From Bacteroidales bacterium UBA6244 (GTDB lineage: Bacteria > Bacteroidota > Bacteroidia > Bacteroidales > F082), in NCBI GenBank assembly GCA_002440885.1, contig DJVY01000002.1, positions 62,001 to 126,000 on the forward strand: a stretch of 64,000 bases of DNA. The letters are read 5' to 3'. The notes beneath the pieces were generated by a model that was not told where the DNA came from, did no database searches, and saw only the letters and a list, made by a program, of their open reading frames with translations. Positions 54,701 to 62,965 of this stretch are shown here, one piece after another; the stretch's first letter is position 1, and each line of letters begins with the position of its first letter. The position numbers were made by a program, and so were the translations under genes.

Positions 54701-55165
54701 TACCGGAAATTCAGAAAAATCGATGTCGGTAACCATCGGGTCTGTAAGCAGATCGTCGGGCAATTCGCTTTTGGCTTTATCCACCGCATCTTTTACATCC
54801 TGCAAAGCCGTTTTAATGTTTACATCGGTTTGAAATTCCACAAACACATTCGAGGCATCCTGACTCGAAACGGTGGTCATCTTTTTAATTCCCTTAACCG
54901 ATTCAATTTCTTTTTCCAGCGGACGGGTGAGCAAATTCTCAATATCCACCGGAGGATTTCCAGGATAAAGCGTCTGCACCATAATGGTTGGAATATTGAT
55001 GTCAGGGAAAAGTTCTTTTGGCATAGAGACATAGGAGAAAACACCAAAAAGAACCGCCAACCCCATGATAAGGTAGGCCGTGTTTTTATTGTTTAATGCC
55101 CAGGTAGAAAGCCAGAAATTTCTATCGTTGGCACTTTTATGCGGATCGTTTAATTCCTGATTCAT
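51737..55165 (-). CDS. RND efflux transporter permease (AcrB/MexB-like, HAE1 type)
   Basis: The 1142-residue inner membrane pump has twelve transmembrane segments in two halves, each with a large periplasmic domain after the first helix. Typical blocks are VFSYVSMPKELFPDINIPTIMVQTLYPG near the start and LILALGMLVDNAIVVTENIYRYV, whose Asp-Asn pair in helix 4 carries the proton relay. MTGIGIVSLAGVVVNNAIVLIDY and RLRPVLLTAITTVLGLMPLAVG follow in the second half. It works with the adaptor (55187) and TolC-like channel (56925) encoded upstream in the same operon to export drugs, bile-like compounds or metabolites. It is slightly longer than E. coli AcrB because of an insertion near residues 510-580. 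Confidence 0.95.
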   Translation of the reverse strand: MNQELNDPHKSANDRNFWLSTWALNNKNTAYLIMGLAVLFGVFSYVSMPKELFPDINIPTIMVQTLYPGNPPVDIENLLTRPLEKEIESVKGIKKMTTVSSQDASNVFVEFQTDVNIKTALQDVKDAVDKAKSELPDDLLTDPMVTDIDFSEFPVININLSGDYSISELKDFAEDLKDEIETISEVSKVVITGITEREVKINLDPFKMASMQVSYGDVETAIASENISMSGGDVRLGDIQRSVRILGEFTNPKQILDVIVKSEEGHIVYLKDIANVSYGFKDRDSYAYLGGQPVVSLQVVKKGGQNLLSTIDQVMDVLHVGQKNGMIPENLVVTITSDQSEMVKMQLSNLENSIILGVIFVVFILFLFLGTRNALFVGLAIPMSMFLSFMIMGVIDYRINMIVLFSLILALGMLVDNAIVVTENIYRYVHKGYPVMEAARQGTGEVAMPIISSTATTLAAFFPLLFWKSIMGEFMSFMPLTLIFVLISSLLVALIIIPVLFTDFYREGANIQLPKVKRAIILMAVLVGLGLIFYALQVNWVGTLFMIFAFIGLLNLLFLSRLAIWFQNVFLVWLENFYVRFVTFAISKWHPLGLVIGTFFLMVLTMMFYFGSNPKVDFFPSTDPNLINVVAELPISTDVEVTDSTMRMLEQKVISVLKPNFELVESMLTLAGKGAVSEDDGFSGRGGMPNRGLITINFIDFDKRGGKSTSDILRELTDNLVGKYPGVTISVEKQSEGPPTGKPINLEISGRDFDKLLYLTDTLRAMFNEANIPGIEALKIDLDVGKPEVLVNIDREKARRYGLSTGQIADALRTSLFGKEISDYKDGEDEYKIVMRLDEDYRYNLADLINQRITFRNQSSGKIVQVPISAVAEFDYSSTYGAITRKDRNRMITIYSNVVEGYNANEINVELKKMMADFEMPAGYKYEFTGEQEEQDESMAFLSMAMLIALSLITIILVSQFNSIVKPAIIMFSVLLSTIGVFGGLATFHMDFVVIMTGIGIVSLAGVVVNNAIVLIDYIGLVKLRRKETLGIAPEDNLPMSEAKDCIVEAGKTRLRPVLLTAITTVLGLMPLAVGLNIDFISFFNTFNPNIYFGGDNAAFWAPMSWTVIFGLTFATFLTLVIVPAMYQLLYSAKVYWFTRKK

Positions 55166-55186
55166 TGGTTGTGTTTTAAGATTAAA

Positions 55187-56278
55187 TTAGTTGGCGATAA
55201 CTTTCAAAACTGCACCATCCGACACGTTGTTGTATCCATTGGTGATGACAACACTGTTCAGGCTTAAACCCTTTAAAATTTCAGTTTCATCCTTGAATGA
55301 CCGTCCGGTTTCAACGTATTGCTTTTGAGCAGTCTTTTCACCATTTTTATCAACAGCGACATACAAATAGCTTCCGTTCAGGTCTTTTCTTATCAAGATA
55401 GAAGGAACAACCAGCGCATCAGCTTTGAAGTAGTCATTAATTTCAATGTTGGCAATCATGTTTGGTTTAAGCTTCCAATCGGGGTTGTCCAATTCTATTT
55501 CAACAGTAAAAGTTCGGTTTTGTTTGTTGATAACATTACCCGTACGGGAAATTTTACGTTGAAAGGAAACACCGGGTAACGAAGGGAAACTAACCAAAAC
55601 CTCATCCCCTTTTTTAATAACTGCCAGGTAGGCTTCCGACACCTGAGCTTTTACTAAGAGCTGCTCGATGTTCACCACGTACATAAACCGCATCCCAGGT
55701 GAAGCCATTTCGCCTTTTTGCATAAACACCTCTTCAACAACACCATTGATGGGCGATTTAATGAGATGCAAATCATACTGAGCTTTTAAAGTGGCCAGGC
55801 GGTTTTGTAGTCCTTCAAAATTATTCTTTACTTCGAGATACTGCCGTTCCGACCCGATATTCTGTTCCCACAAAGTCTTCTGTTTGGCAAAAATCGTTTC
55901 GGCAAGTTCGAGTTGCGACTGAACTTCGAGGATATTGCTTTCAATAACATCGGTATTTAACTTGGCCAGCACCTGATCCCTTTTTACTTTATCGCCGTCT
56001 TTAACGTAGATATCAACGATTAGCCCCGCAACTTCAGCACTTATAAAAGCTTCATCTACTGATTCCAGCTCGCCTGTAGCAACAAAATAATGTGAAAAAG
56101 CGGTGGGTTTCAAAGTAGTAAGGCTAACAGGCACTTTCAGCCCGGAATAGCCTGAGGGAGCGACTTCAGTGGTAACACTGTTCAAACCACCATCCCCAGA
56201 CTCTTTCGTAGCGCTACCGCAAGAAAAAAGGAGCAGACTTATACTTACTAAAATGGAAAATCTTATTACTGTGTTCAT
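55187..56278 (-). CDS. efflux RND periplasmic adaptor, lipoprotein (membrane fusion protein)
   Basis: The 363-residue adaptor begins with a lipoprotein signal (LLLFSC, Cys20). It has the lipoyl/barrel-sandwich halves (VAGLIVDIYVKDGDKVKRDQVLAKLN and LIKSPINGVVEEVFMQKGEMASPG), an alpha-helical hairpin between them, a beta-barrel domain (LLVKAQVSEAYLAVIKKGDEVLVSF) and a membrane-proximal domain. It bridges the RND pump and the outer membrane channel. It lies 27 bases after the TetR gene and 21 before the pump. Confidence 0.94.
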   Translation of the reverse strand: MNTVIRFSILVSISLLLFSCGSATKESGDGGLNSVTTEVAPSGYSGLKVPVSLTTLKPTAFSHYFVATGELESVDEAFISAEVAGLIVDIYVKDGDKVKRDQVLAKLNTDVIESNILEVQSQLELAETIFAKQKTLWEQNIGSERQYLEVKNNFEGLQNRLATLKAQYDLHLIKSPINGVVEEVFMQKGEMASPGMRFMYVVNIEQLLVKAQVSEAYLAVIKKGDEVLVSFPSLPGVSFQRKISRTGNVINKQNRTFTVEIELDNPDWKLKPNMIANIEINDYFKADALVVPSILIRKDLNGSYLYVAVDKNGEKTAQKQYVETGRSFKDETEILKGLSLNSVVITNGYNNVSDGAVLKVIAN

Positions 56279-56305
56279 GGTTATAATTATTTGGTGTTGT
56301 TAAGC

Positions 56306-56923
56306 TTATGCAATGAATTTGTCGTTGTTTTTTTCTAAAAGTTTTCGTCCTTTTTCACTCACTATTCCGAAGAGGTGAAACCGGAATATCTCATTAAATA
56401 TTTTGATGTTGGAAATGTCAGCATCCAGAAAAATATCCGTTGTCATAATACATTCCATTCGCATCAAGGTAAGACGGGTGATTATTTCTTCATCCAGATC
56501 AGAGCGAAACAATCCTTCTGCCTTGCCTTTGATTAAATTATTGCGCACCTGGGTTATAAAACGGGTGCGCTTCAGTTTGTTGAAATGTTCAAAAAAACGA
56601 GGATAATACTTTTTTAAATCGTATATAAAACCCGGTTTGTGGTTTTGAATCATCTCGAGCTGTAAGGAATAATAATGCAGGAGCTCTTCCAGTGCGTTCA
56701 TGTTTTTTGGCATGTTGGCAGTTAACACACTGTTGGGTGTATTTGTAAGACATTCCAACACACTCCAAACCAATTGTTTCTTGTCGGTAAAATGCTCATA
56801 CAGCGTTTTTTTGGATATCCCCAACTTATGGGCTACATCATCCATGGTAACGCTTTTGATGCCAAACTCCAGGTACAGTTTTTTTACCTGATCAACAATT
56901 TCATTTCTTTTTGTTTCAGTCAT
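56306..56923 (-). CDS. TetR/AcrR family transcriptional regulator
   Basis: The 205-residue DNA-binding protein has an N-terminal TetR helix-turn-helix (VTMDDVAHKLGISKKTLYEHFTDKKQLV, residues about 24-51) and a helical ligand-binding C-terminal domain. It lies within the efflux operon, one base after the tolC-like stop and 27 bases before the adaptor, so it is expected to repress its own operon and be released by pump substrates. Its operator is probably near the operon promoter at 58299, where inverted repeats are visible. Confidence 0.92.
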   Translation of the reverse strand: MTETKRNEIVDQVKKLYLEFGIKSVTMDDVAHKLGISKKTLYEHFTDKKQLVWSVLECLTNTPNSVLTANMPKNMNALEELLHYYSLQLEMIQNHKPGFIYDLKKYYPRFFEHFNKLKRTRFITQVRNNLIKGKAEGLFRSDLDEEIITRLTLMRMECIMTTDIFLDADISNIKIFNEIFRFHLFGIVSEKGRKLLEKNNDKFIA

Positions 56924-56924
56924 T

Positions 56925-58262
56925 TTATTTCTCCGACTTCGTTAGAATTTTTTCGAGTTCTTCACTGGCCTTTAGGAGGGCTAACGAAGCATTAATGTAT
57001 TCATTTTCTGTATTCAGAAACTGGTTGTGGGTGTTAAGCAAGTCGAGGCTTGTGGCCATACCCTCCGAATATTTACTGGTAGTTTTTTGATAGATTTTCT
57101 CAGCAGTTTTTCTGCTTTTTTGCTTATTCAAATAAACGTTTAACGCATTCAGGTATTCGCTTTTTGCCGTGGAATACTGGAGATTCAGCTGTGAAATGAC
57201 CTGGTTTTCGAGGACTTCATCCTGTTCATAAGCTATTTGTGCCTGTTTCACCCGTGAATACCGCATACCGCTGGAGAAAACAGGAATATTCATGGTCACA
57301 CCAAAAACAGAACTGTTGTACCAAACACCGTTGCTGTTAAAAAAGTCCCACTGATCGCGTTGGGCCTGCGTCTGGTAGTTTAAAAAGGCTGAAATGGAAG
57401 GCATATAGGTTGATTTCTCGAGTTTTACCTGCAAAAAACTCAGTTGTTTCTTCTTGGCAATAGAGCGAAAATCAACATTCTGTGCTATTTGAAAAGGATT
57501 CGACATGAGCGCCAGGTTGGTTTTCTCTTCAATAATGGTTTCCATGTTATCGGTAAGAATTAATGAATCGGCATAACTAATTCCCATGTAAAACTTAAGA
57601 ACCGCCTGAGTAACTACCAGTCGATTATTAAGGTAATCGAGATTGGCTTCCAGGTCAGCGACAAGCAAATCCAACTGATCCACATCGGTTTCATCGGCAA
57701 ACCCAACAGCGTATACCTGCCGTGTTTCATCAGCAAGTTTACGGGTAATGGTAAGTGTTGAATCGACTATTACCATGCCATCGAGAACAGATAACACGGC
57801 ATAATAGGAGTCGGCCACCTTTTGTTTCACTTCAAGTGTGTTTTTAAAGAAATCGATGTCGGTTTTTTCAAGATACTTTTTGGCAGCTTGTAGTCCAACG
57901 ATGTACTCTCCGCTAAAAATAAGCTGCGAAACTGAAGCCGCCAGAGCACCATCATATTTGGTTCCAAATTGAAGCTCCATGGTCTTAGTAGGATCGGTAA
58001 AATCGGGGATAATCATCACCGGACGCTGCAAATTATCGTTGTACGACACCGAGGCATTAATCTGCGGCAACCCAATTGAAGTGCTCTCTTTTACCCGATA
58101 CTTAGCTGACTCTACATCTTTTTCCGAGTTAATGAGCGTGTAATTGTTTTGCTCTGCAAATTCGATGGCCTCCTTAAGCGAAAAGGTTCTAATCTGCTGT
58201 CCAACAGAGGAGGCGCTTAACAAAACAAAAAATATGATCGTCGATATAATAACTTTATTCAT
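56925..58262 (-). CDS. TolC-like outer membrane efflux protein
   Basis: The 445-residue outer membrane channel has a signal peptide (MNKVIISTIIFFVLLSASSVGQ) and two OEP repeats. The first begins FSLKEAIEFAEQNNYTLINSEKDVESAKYRVKES; the second contains PSISAFLNYQTQAQ to VFGVTMNIPVFSSGMRYSRVKQAQIAYEQ. A conserved EGMATSLDLLNTHNQFL segment closes the helical barrel. It is the first gene of the operon and sits just downstream of the promoter at 58299-58306. Confidence 0.93.
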   Translation of the reverse strand: MNKVIISTIIFFVLLSASSVGQQIRTFSLKEAIEFAEQNNYTLINSEKDVESAKYRVKESTSIGLPQINASVSYNDNLQRPVMIIPDFTDPTKTMELQFGTKYDGALAASVSQLIFSGEYIVGLQAAKKYLEKTDIDFFKNTLEVKQKVADSYYAVLSVLDGMVIVDSTLTITRKLADETRQVYAVGFADETDVDQLDLLVADLEANLDYLNNRLVVTQAVLKFYMGISYADSLILTDNMETIIEEKTNLALMSNPFQIAQNVDFRSIAKKKQLSFLQVKLEKSTYMPSISAFLNYQTQAQRDQWDFFNSNGVWYNSSVFGVTMNIPVFSSGMRYSRVKQAQIAYEQDEVLENQVISQLNLQYSTAKSEYLNALNVYLNKQKSRKTAEKIYQKTTSKYSEGMATSLDLLNTHNQFLNTENEYINASLALLKASEELEKILTKSEK

Positions 58263-58298
58263 TTGGTATATTTATTGAATTTCTAATCAAACGGGCGG

Positions 58299-58306
58299 CA
58301 AAAGTA
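58299..58306 (-). promoter_or_regulatory. -7 promoter element for the efflux operon
   Basis: TACTTTTG on the minus strand matches TAnnTTTG, 36 bases upstream of the tolC-like ATG. TTTTTG (58322-58327, minus) is a candidate -33 element at 15 bases. Confidence 0.5.
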
Positions 58307-58312
58307 AAAATA

Positions 58313-58360
58313 AATAAACTTCAAAAACTTTTTATATGTAAATAGTTTATTAAGTTTTTG
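58313..58360. promoter_or_regulatory. candidate TetR operator region (inverted repeats) at the efflux promoter
   Basis: Two inverted repeat pairs occur next to the promoter: AATAAACT (58313-58320) with AGTTTATT (58344-58351), and CAAAAACTT (58322-58330) with AAGTTTTTG (58352-58360). They overlap the probable -33 region, a usual place for a repressor to bind. The sequence is AT-rich, so chance symmetry is possible. Confidence 0.35.
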
Positions 58361-58364
58361 TTAA

Positions 58365-58406
58365 AAAAACAAAAGCCGGAGTAGCGTGGTAGGGCTATCC
58401 GGCTTT
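58365..58406 (-). terminator. intrinsic terminator after the S46 peptidase gene
   Basis: A perfect 9-base stem, AAAGCCGGA (58372-58380) and TCCGGCTTT (58398-58406), with a 17-base loop is followed on the minus strand by TGTTTTTTT. It lies about 30 bases after the stop at 58435 and ends the transcript before the efflux promoter. Confidence 0.85.
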
Positions 58407-58434
58407 AAAAAGCGTTTTTCCTTTTATACAGCTT

Positions 58435-60594
58435 TTATTCGATTAGTGTCATTTCGTCGAGCAAATAGCCTGCTCCGGCAAATTTATCCACAACAAAAAG
58501 AAAATACCGGATATCGAGAGAAATGTTCCTGCACACTTCAGGGTCGTACATCAAATCGCTCATTGTTCCTTCCCAGCACCGATCGAAGTTTACACCCACC
58601 AGTTGTCCTTCTGCATTTAACACCGGACTACCCGAGTTGCCGCCTGTTGTATGGTTGCTGGCAGCAAAAGCCACATGTAGCGTGCCGTCTTTATCGGCAT
58701 ACCGGCCGTAATCTTTGTTGTTATAGAGCGTTTTCAGTTTCTCTTCAACCACATAATCATACACGTCAGGATTCTCTTTCTGCATGATTCCTTCCAAGGT
58801 GGTAAAGTGATTATAATATACGGCATCTTTGGGTGAAAAGCCATCCACATGACCGTAAGCAACGCGCAATGTAGAATTGGCATCAGGATAGTACCGTTCA
58901 TCGGGGTTCATTTCCATTTGCGCCTTCATGTACAGGCGCTGCAGGCTGTCGAGTTGGCTGTTGAGTACAAAACGTTGTTGTTTTATTTCGGTGTTATACA
59001 AGGCCATCAGCTGCGAAGCCATGATATAGGCCGGATCTTTTCGCAATTTTTTTACCTCTTTCTTGTCAAAATTATTTATAAGCGCCTCTACCTGGTCAGG
59101 CTTGTCGAACACCGATTTAGCGAATACCATTTTTGTATAGGCCTCATAATCGCCATTGTATTTGCGATGGATTTCTTTAAAAAAAGCTGGTTTGTAGGCC
59201 TCCGGCAGGTTTTCGTCGTAACTCCTGAGTAAGGCAGCCATTACTTCTTCGTCAATTGGCTGATAATAATCCTTGAAAAAGGAAGTAGATACTCCGCGCA
59301 TTTTATTCTTCTCAGCTTCAATTTTATCCTTATCGTTTGGCGTGGTAAGGGCAAGTTTTTCAAGGTTGGTGAACTTGTTGGCAAATGAAACCAATTCGAT
59401 GGCCAATCCGGCCTCCATGAGGTAATCCATAGCCACGTTGAGCGGTGTAAGTTCGGAATAAACCGTCTCAAAAGCCGGCAACAAACCACTATAACCGGTA
59501 TTGTTTGCCCAGGTCTGGAACTCACGCTCCAAAGCTTGCTTCTGTTCAATTCCTTTCATGCGTTTAATGCCACCGCTTTCGCCGATCATTTTTTTCCAAT
59601 AATTGGAAACGCCTGCATCTTTAGAGGCATATTGAATACGCACTTTTGGATCTTTTTCGGCATACTTTCCAAAAATATCAAGTCGGGTTTCGCGCAATTC
59701 AATTTTTTGAGGATTTTGCACTTCGGTAATCATTTCGATGGCATAAGAAGGCAAATACTCGCTGGTGCGGGCAGGATAGCCAAAAACAAAGGTAAAGTCA
59801 TCTTTTTGGACGCCCTTCAGTGAAATCGGCAGGTAGTTTTTAGGCTGATACGGTACGTTGTCCGGAGAGTAAGAGGCCGGATTCCCTTCCTTGTCAACAT
59901 AAATCCTGAAAAGTGAGAAGTCACCTGTATGGCGAGGCCACATCCAGTTGTCGGTATCGCCTCCAAATTTCCCAATATTTGAAGGTGGAGCCCCTACCAG
60001 ACGGATGTCTTTAAAAACTTCGGTAATAAGCAGATAATATTGATTTCCATTGAAAAACGACCGTATGGCCGCTTGATATGGGCTGTCCTTTTCTGTCTCT
60101 GAGATGATTTTTTTACTGTTTTCCGCAATAATTTTATCACGTTCTTTTTCCGACATCTGATCAGTAACTCCGGCTAAAACTGAATCTGTTACTTCCTCCA
60201 TTTTCACCAAAAGGGTTGCGGTAAGTCCGGGATTTGGCAGCTCCTCTCCCTGATTCATCGCCCAAAAACCATCGGTGAGGTAATCATGCTCAACGGAACT
60301 GTGTTTTTGAATTTGCCCAAAACCACAATGGTGATTGGTTAACAAAAGACCGTTTTTAGAAATCAACTCTGCCGTGCAACCGCGTCCAAACAGCAAAATG
60401 GCGTCCTTCAGGCTTCCCTGATTAACAGAGTAAATGTCCTCAGCCGTGATTTTTAACCCCATGGCCTGCATTTCTTTTTCATTCATTTGCTGAAGCAGCA
60501 TCGGTATCCACATGCCTTCGCCGGCTATTGCAGGTACTATTGTTTGCCAGGTTAGCAGTATGGCCAAAGCCATTGTTTTTCTGATCATTTGCAT
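58435..60594 (-). CDS. S46 family dipeptidyl-peptidase, DPP11 type (Asp/Glu specific)
   Basis: The 719-residue periplasmic serine exopeptidase has a signal peptide (MQMIRKTMAL to IAGEG). The catalytic histidine region is LLLTNHHCGFGQIQ (His89 the likely member of the triad), and Ser654 lies in TGGNSGSPVLN. Eighteen residues after the serine is Arg672, the position that is arginine in DPP11 (acidic P1) and glycine in DPP7 (hydrophobic P1), so cleavage after the second residue when it is Asp or Glu is expected. DPPs supply dipeptides to peptide-fermenting Bacteroidota. ATG 60594 is chosen because it begins the signal peptide; an in-frame start exists at 60645. Confidence 0.9.
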   Translation of the reverse strand: MQMIRKTMALAILLTWQTIVPAIAGEGMWIPMLLQQMNEKEMQAMGLKITAEDIYSVNQGSLKDAILLFGRGCTAELISKNGLLLTNHHCGFGQIQKHSSVEHDYLTDGFWAMNQGEELPNPGLTATLLVKMEEVTDSVLAGVTDQMSEKERDKIIAENSKKIISETEKDSPYQAAIRSFFNGNQYYLLITEVFKDIRLVGAPPSNIGKFGGDTDNWMWPRHTGDFSLFRIYVDKEGNPASYSPDNVPYQPKNYLPISLKGVQKDDFTFVFGYPARTSEYLPSYAIEMITEVQNPQKIELRETRLDIFGKYAEKDPKVRIQYASKDAGVSNYWKKMIGESGGIKRMKGIEQKQALEREFQTWANNTGYSGLLPAFETVYSELTPLNVAMDYLMEAGLAIELVSFANKFTNLEKLALTTPNDKDKIEAEKNKMRGVSTSFFKDYYQPIDEEVMAALLRSYDENLPEAYKPAFFKEIHRKYNGDYEAYTKMVFAKSVFDKPDQVEALINNFDKKEVKKLRKDPAYIMASQLMALYNTEIKQQRFVLNSQLDSLQRLYMKAQMEMNPDERYYPDANSTLRVAYGHVDGFSPKDAVYYNHFTTLEGIMQKENPDVYDYVVEEKLKTLYNNKDYGRYADKDGTLHVAFAASNHTTGGNSGSPVLNAEGQLVGVNFDRCWEGTMSDLMYDPEVCRNISLDIRYFLFVVDKFAGAGYLLDEMTLIE

Positions 60595-60612
60595 ATCAAT
60601 TAAAATTTTGGC

Positions 60613-60620
60613 CAAAATTA
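60613..60620 (-). promoter_or_regulatory. -7 promoter element for the S46 peptidase
   Basis: TAATTTTG on the minus strand fits TAnnTTTG, 18 bases before ATG 60594, and argues against the longer start at 60645. Confidence 0.5.
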
Positions 60621-60826
60621 TTGAAAATATAACGAATAATGACACAACAAGTTAAGGTTTATGCTTCTGAACAACAAAAAACTACTGCCTTTTTAAAGTC
60701 AATTCAGAAATTGTAAATGCCTGAACAACATGATCAGGTGATTAGCAAAGTAAGTGCATCCGGTTTTGATATCAGGTTTGTTTTTACTGCCAATCCCATA
60801 ACAGAAACAGAAAAACCTTTACTTTT

Positions 60827-61570
60827 ATGCTTCAAAATTTGAACCTCTTGACTACATTTGCCACATTAACCCTTGTATGCCCATTGTGTAAAAAACACAT
60901 GTTGCATTACGAATTGAGCTCATATCATATTTTTGATTCCACTCTTTACTCAGATGGAAAAGCAGACCACTCCAACCTTTTTCTGGAAGACAAGAACATC
61001 CTCCTGTGTCCGCATTGCAATAAGGTTTTTTGGCGCAATGATGCCCATGAAACTGAGGAAATGTTGGAATCGGAGGAACCATTAAGTTCGAAATCGGTGA
61101 TGGATTTTGAGTTTGCCCTGAGTGAAAATTATCCTGAAAGAATAGCCCACTACTACCACAGTTTGATAAACGAAGGCTTTGCCGACACAACCGAACGTGA
61201 AATTTATTTACGCATGCTTTTATGGCGTTCTATTAACGATTTAATCAGGTATCAATCACCGGGTTTTAAACAGATCGGTTCTTATGTGTTAAAACGTCCG
61301 ATACATTTTTTAAAAAGCCGCTGGTCAGCAAACAAAGCTTTTTGGCAGTTTAAACGAATACAAAAAGAGAACCTGGATTTACTCACGGCTTTGTTTAATC
61401 CGATAAACGAAAACGACCTGTTGCTAAAAGCAGAAATGTACCGCGAAGCCGGGGAACGCAAAAAAGCCTTACAAGTACTTAAACAGATTGGTGGCACCAA
61501 TTCCTACTACAAAAGAAAAATTAAAACGGCCACCTTGCTATTCAAAATACGTGTGTTCAAGCTGAATTAA
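60827..61570 (+). CDS. zinc-ribbon protein of unknown function
   Basis: The 247-residue cytoplasmic protein has two CxxC pairs near its N-terminus (VCPLC at residues 17-21 and LCPHC near 60), forming a split zinc ribbon. An acidic linker and a helical region of about 110 residues follow (RIAHYYHSLINEGFADTTERE and EMYREAGERKKALQVLKQIGG), the latter similar to a TPR-like helix pair. The start is uncertain: ATG 60827 is the first codon that keeps both CxxC pairs, although a TACATTTG promoter-like element occurs just inside it at 60853-60860. No operon partner is seen. It may bind RNA or protein. Confidence 0.6.
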   Translation: MLQNLNLLTTFATLTLVCPLCKKHMLHYELSSYHIFDSTLYSDGKADHSNLFLEDKNILLCPHCNKVFWRNDAHETEEMLESEEPLSSKSVMDFEFALSENYPERIAHYYHSLINEGFADTTEREIYLRMLLWRSINDLIRYQSPGFKQIGSYVLKRPIHFLKSRWSANKAFWQFKRIQKENLDLLTALFNPINENDLLLKAEMYREAGERKKALQVLKQIGGTNSYYKRKIKTATLLFKIRVFKLN

Positions 61571-61669
61571 CCCGGATTTGCTCTTTAGAGCACTTCTAAA
61601 TTAAGTGACAACGGCTTCCTTCACTCATTTTATTACTACTTTTATAAGTTATTCAAAAAAACACAAACC

Positions 61670-62938
61670 ATGTTTATAAAAAAGCTCAACTTATTCATTT
61701 TTATAGTTTTATCACTTACTTTCGTGATTGAATTGCCGGCACAAAAGGTAGAATGTTTTATTCTTAAAGCTCCAGAAAAACCTTTTTACAACATGAAACG
61801 GATTGGGGTACTCGAATTCGACTGTACCAACAACCGACATAAGAGCGTGGTAATGACCAACTTTGTTGTTGGGGACTTACTTGATCAGGAAAGAGGGATT
61901 TACGATCAGCAGGGGCAATGGTATGGTTTAGTGAAAAGTAAAGAAGGAAGGACCTTTGTAAAAGGAGTGAAAACCGATTTTTACGATGTGATAGAGCGTG
62001 ATCAACTCGAAAGAATAATGAAAGAACAGCGGTTGTCGTTATCAGGCGCGTTGGATGAATCGTCGGCTGCTGAAGTGGGAAAACTGCTGGGCTTGGATGT
62101 CATGATTATGGGAAACGTGAGTTATACACACAACGACGAATACACCAACTCAACCGGATCGAGGTGCTTGAAGCGAACTGTTTCAGCTTTGGGAACAATC
62201 AAAATAATTTCGGTTGAAACAGCCAAAATTGAGGGCACACGAAATGCCGAAGCCTCCATTAAAAAGACCGCCTGCGACGACAACATTTCGGGTATGCCAA
62301 GTGTCGATCAGTTAGCAGATGAGGTGTTAAAAGACCTGGCACATCAATTCGTTGGCTATTTTACGCCGGGCTACGAGCTTATTAAATACGATTTTGAAAA
62401 GATAAAACTCAAAGAATTTAAAGACAGGAGCAAAGAAGCCATGGATTTTATTGAAGCCGGTGATTTGGATCGCGCTTTTCCAATTGCATACGCCATGTTT
62501 GAGGCCGACTCGTACAATCCTAAAGCGGCCTACAACCTGGGTATCATCTACGAAATGGTGGGGAGTTACGAGGAAGCCGTTGAGTATTACGGCATTGCAT
62601 ACGAAATTGACTACAGCAATCAACAGTATCAACAAGCCGTAGAAAGAGCCAAGCGTGGCATTGAGTTGGCAACCTTTCTGGAAGAAGTCGGGCGGCCGGT
62701 GCAACCCTATACGTTTATGCTTGATGATGTTTCGACAGCTTTGGCTGAACGTGTTACCACCCGCGGATCAAGTGGCGACAGGGTTAACGTGTATGAGCTT
62801 CCTGATAAATCAACTGATATAGCGGCTAAAGTGCCTGGCGGACTTGAGTTCAAGGTAATCGAAAAACAAGGCGACTTCTTTAAAATTCAGCTGCGTGGAA
62901 CGAAGACCGGTTTTGTACACAAATCAGATGTTAAATAG
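61670..62938 (+). CDS. CsgG/HfaB-like secreted protein with TPR and SH3-like domains
   Basis: The 422-residue protein begins with a signal sequence (ILFIFIVLSL-type hydrophobic stretch ending near ELPAQ). The following 200 residues resemble CsgG/HfaB: MKRIGVLEFDCTNN, DFYDVIERDQLERIMKEQRLSLSGALDESSAAEVGKLLGLDVMIMGNVSY, and a second-half block KRTVSALGTIKIISVETAKIEGTRNAEASIKK. CsgG forms the curli secretion channel; the soluble domain is also used in other outer membrane assemblies. Unlike CsgG there is no obvious lipobox. After it come TPR-like helices (AMDFIEAGDLDRAFPIAYAMFEAD, AAYNLGIIYEMVGSYEEAVEYY) and a C-terminal SH3-like domain (SSGDRVNVYELPDKSTDIAAKVPGGLEFKV). The next gene starts 27 bases later and encodes an LPP20-like protein. 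Confidence 0.75.
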   Translation: MFIKKLNLFIFIVLSLTFVIELPAQKVECFILKAPEKPFYNMKRIGVLEFDCTNNRHKSVVMTNFVVGDLLDQERGIYDQQGQWYGLVKSKEGRTFVKGVKTDFYDVIERDQLERIMKEQRLSLSGALDESSAAEVGKLLGLDVMIMGNVSYTHNDEYTNSTGSRCLKRTVSALGTIKIISVETAKIEGTRNAEASIKKTACDDNISGMPSVDQLADEVLKDLAHQFVGYFTPGYELIKYDFEKIKLKEFKDRSKEAMDFIEAGDLDRAFPIAYAMFEADSYNPKAAYNLGIIYEMVGSYEEAVEYYGIAYEIDYSNQQYQQAVERAKRGIELATFLEEVGRPVQPYTFMLDDVSTALAERVTTRGSSGDRVNVYELPDKSTDIAAKVPGGLEFKVIEKQGDFFKIQLRGTKTGFVHKSDVK

Positions 62939-62965
62939 AATACATTCTAACTAAAAGATATAGCG

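Noticed and set aside
54368..55096. Open frame of 242 codons on the plus strand inside the RND permease gene
   Set aside because: It is antisense to a strongly conserved gene, has low-complexity composition rich in His, Arg and Asn, and no promoter. It is a mirror of coding bias.
60853..60860. TACATTTG as promoter of the zinc-ribbon gene
   Set aside because: It lies inside the proposed coding region. Accepting it would force a start that loses the first CxxC pair, so it is treated as a chance match.
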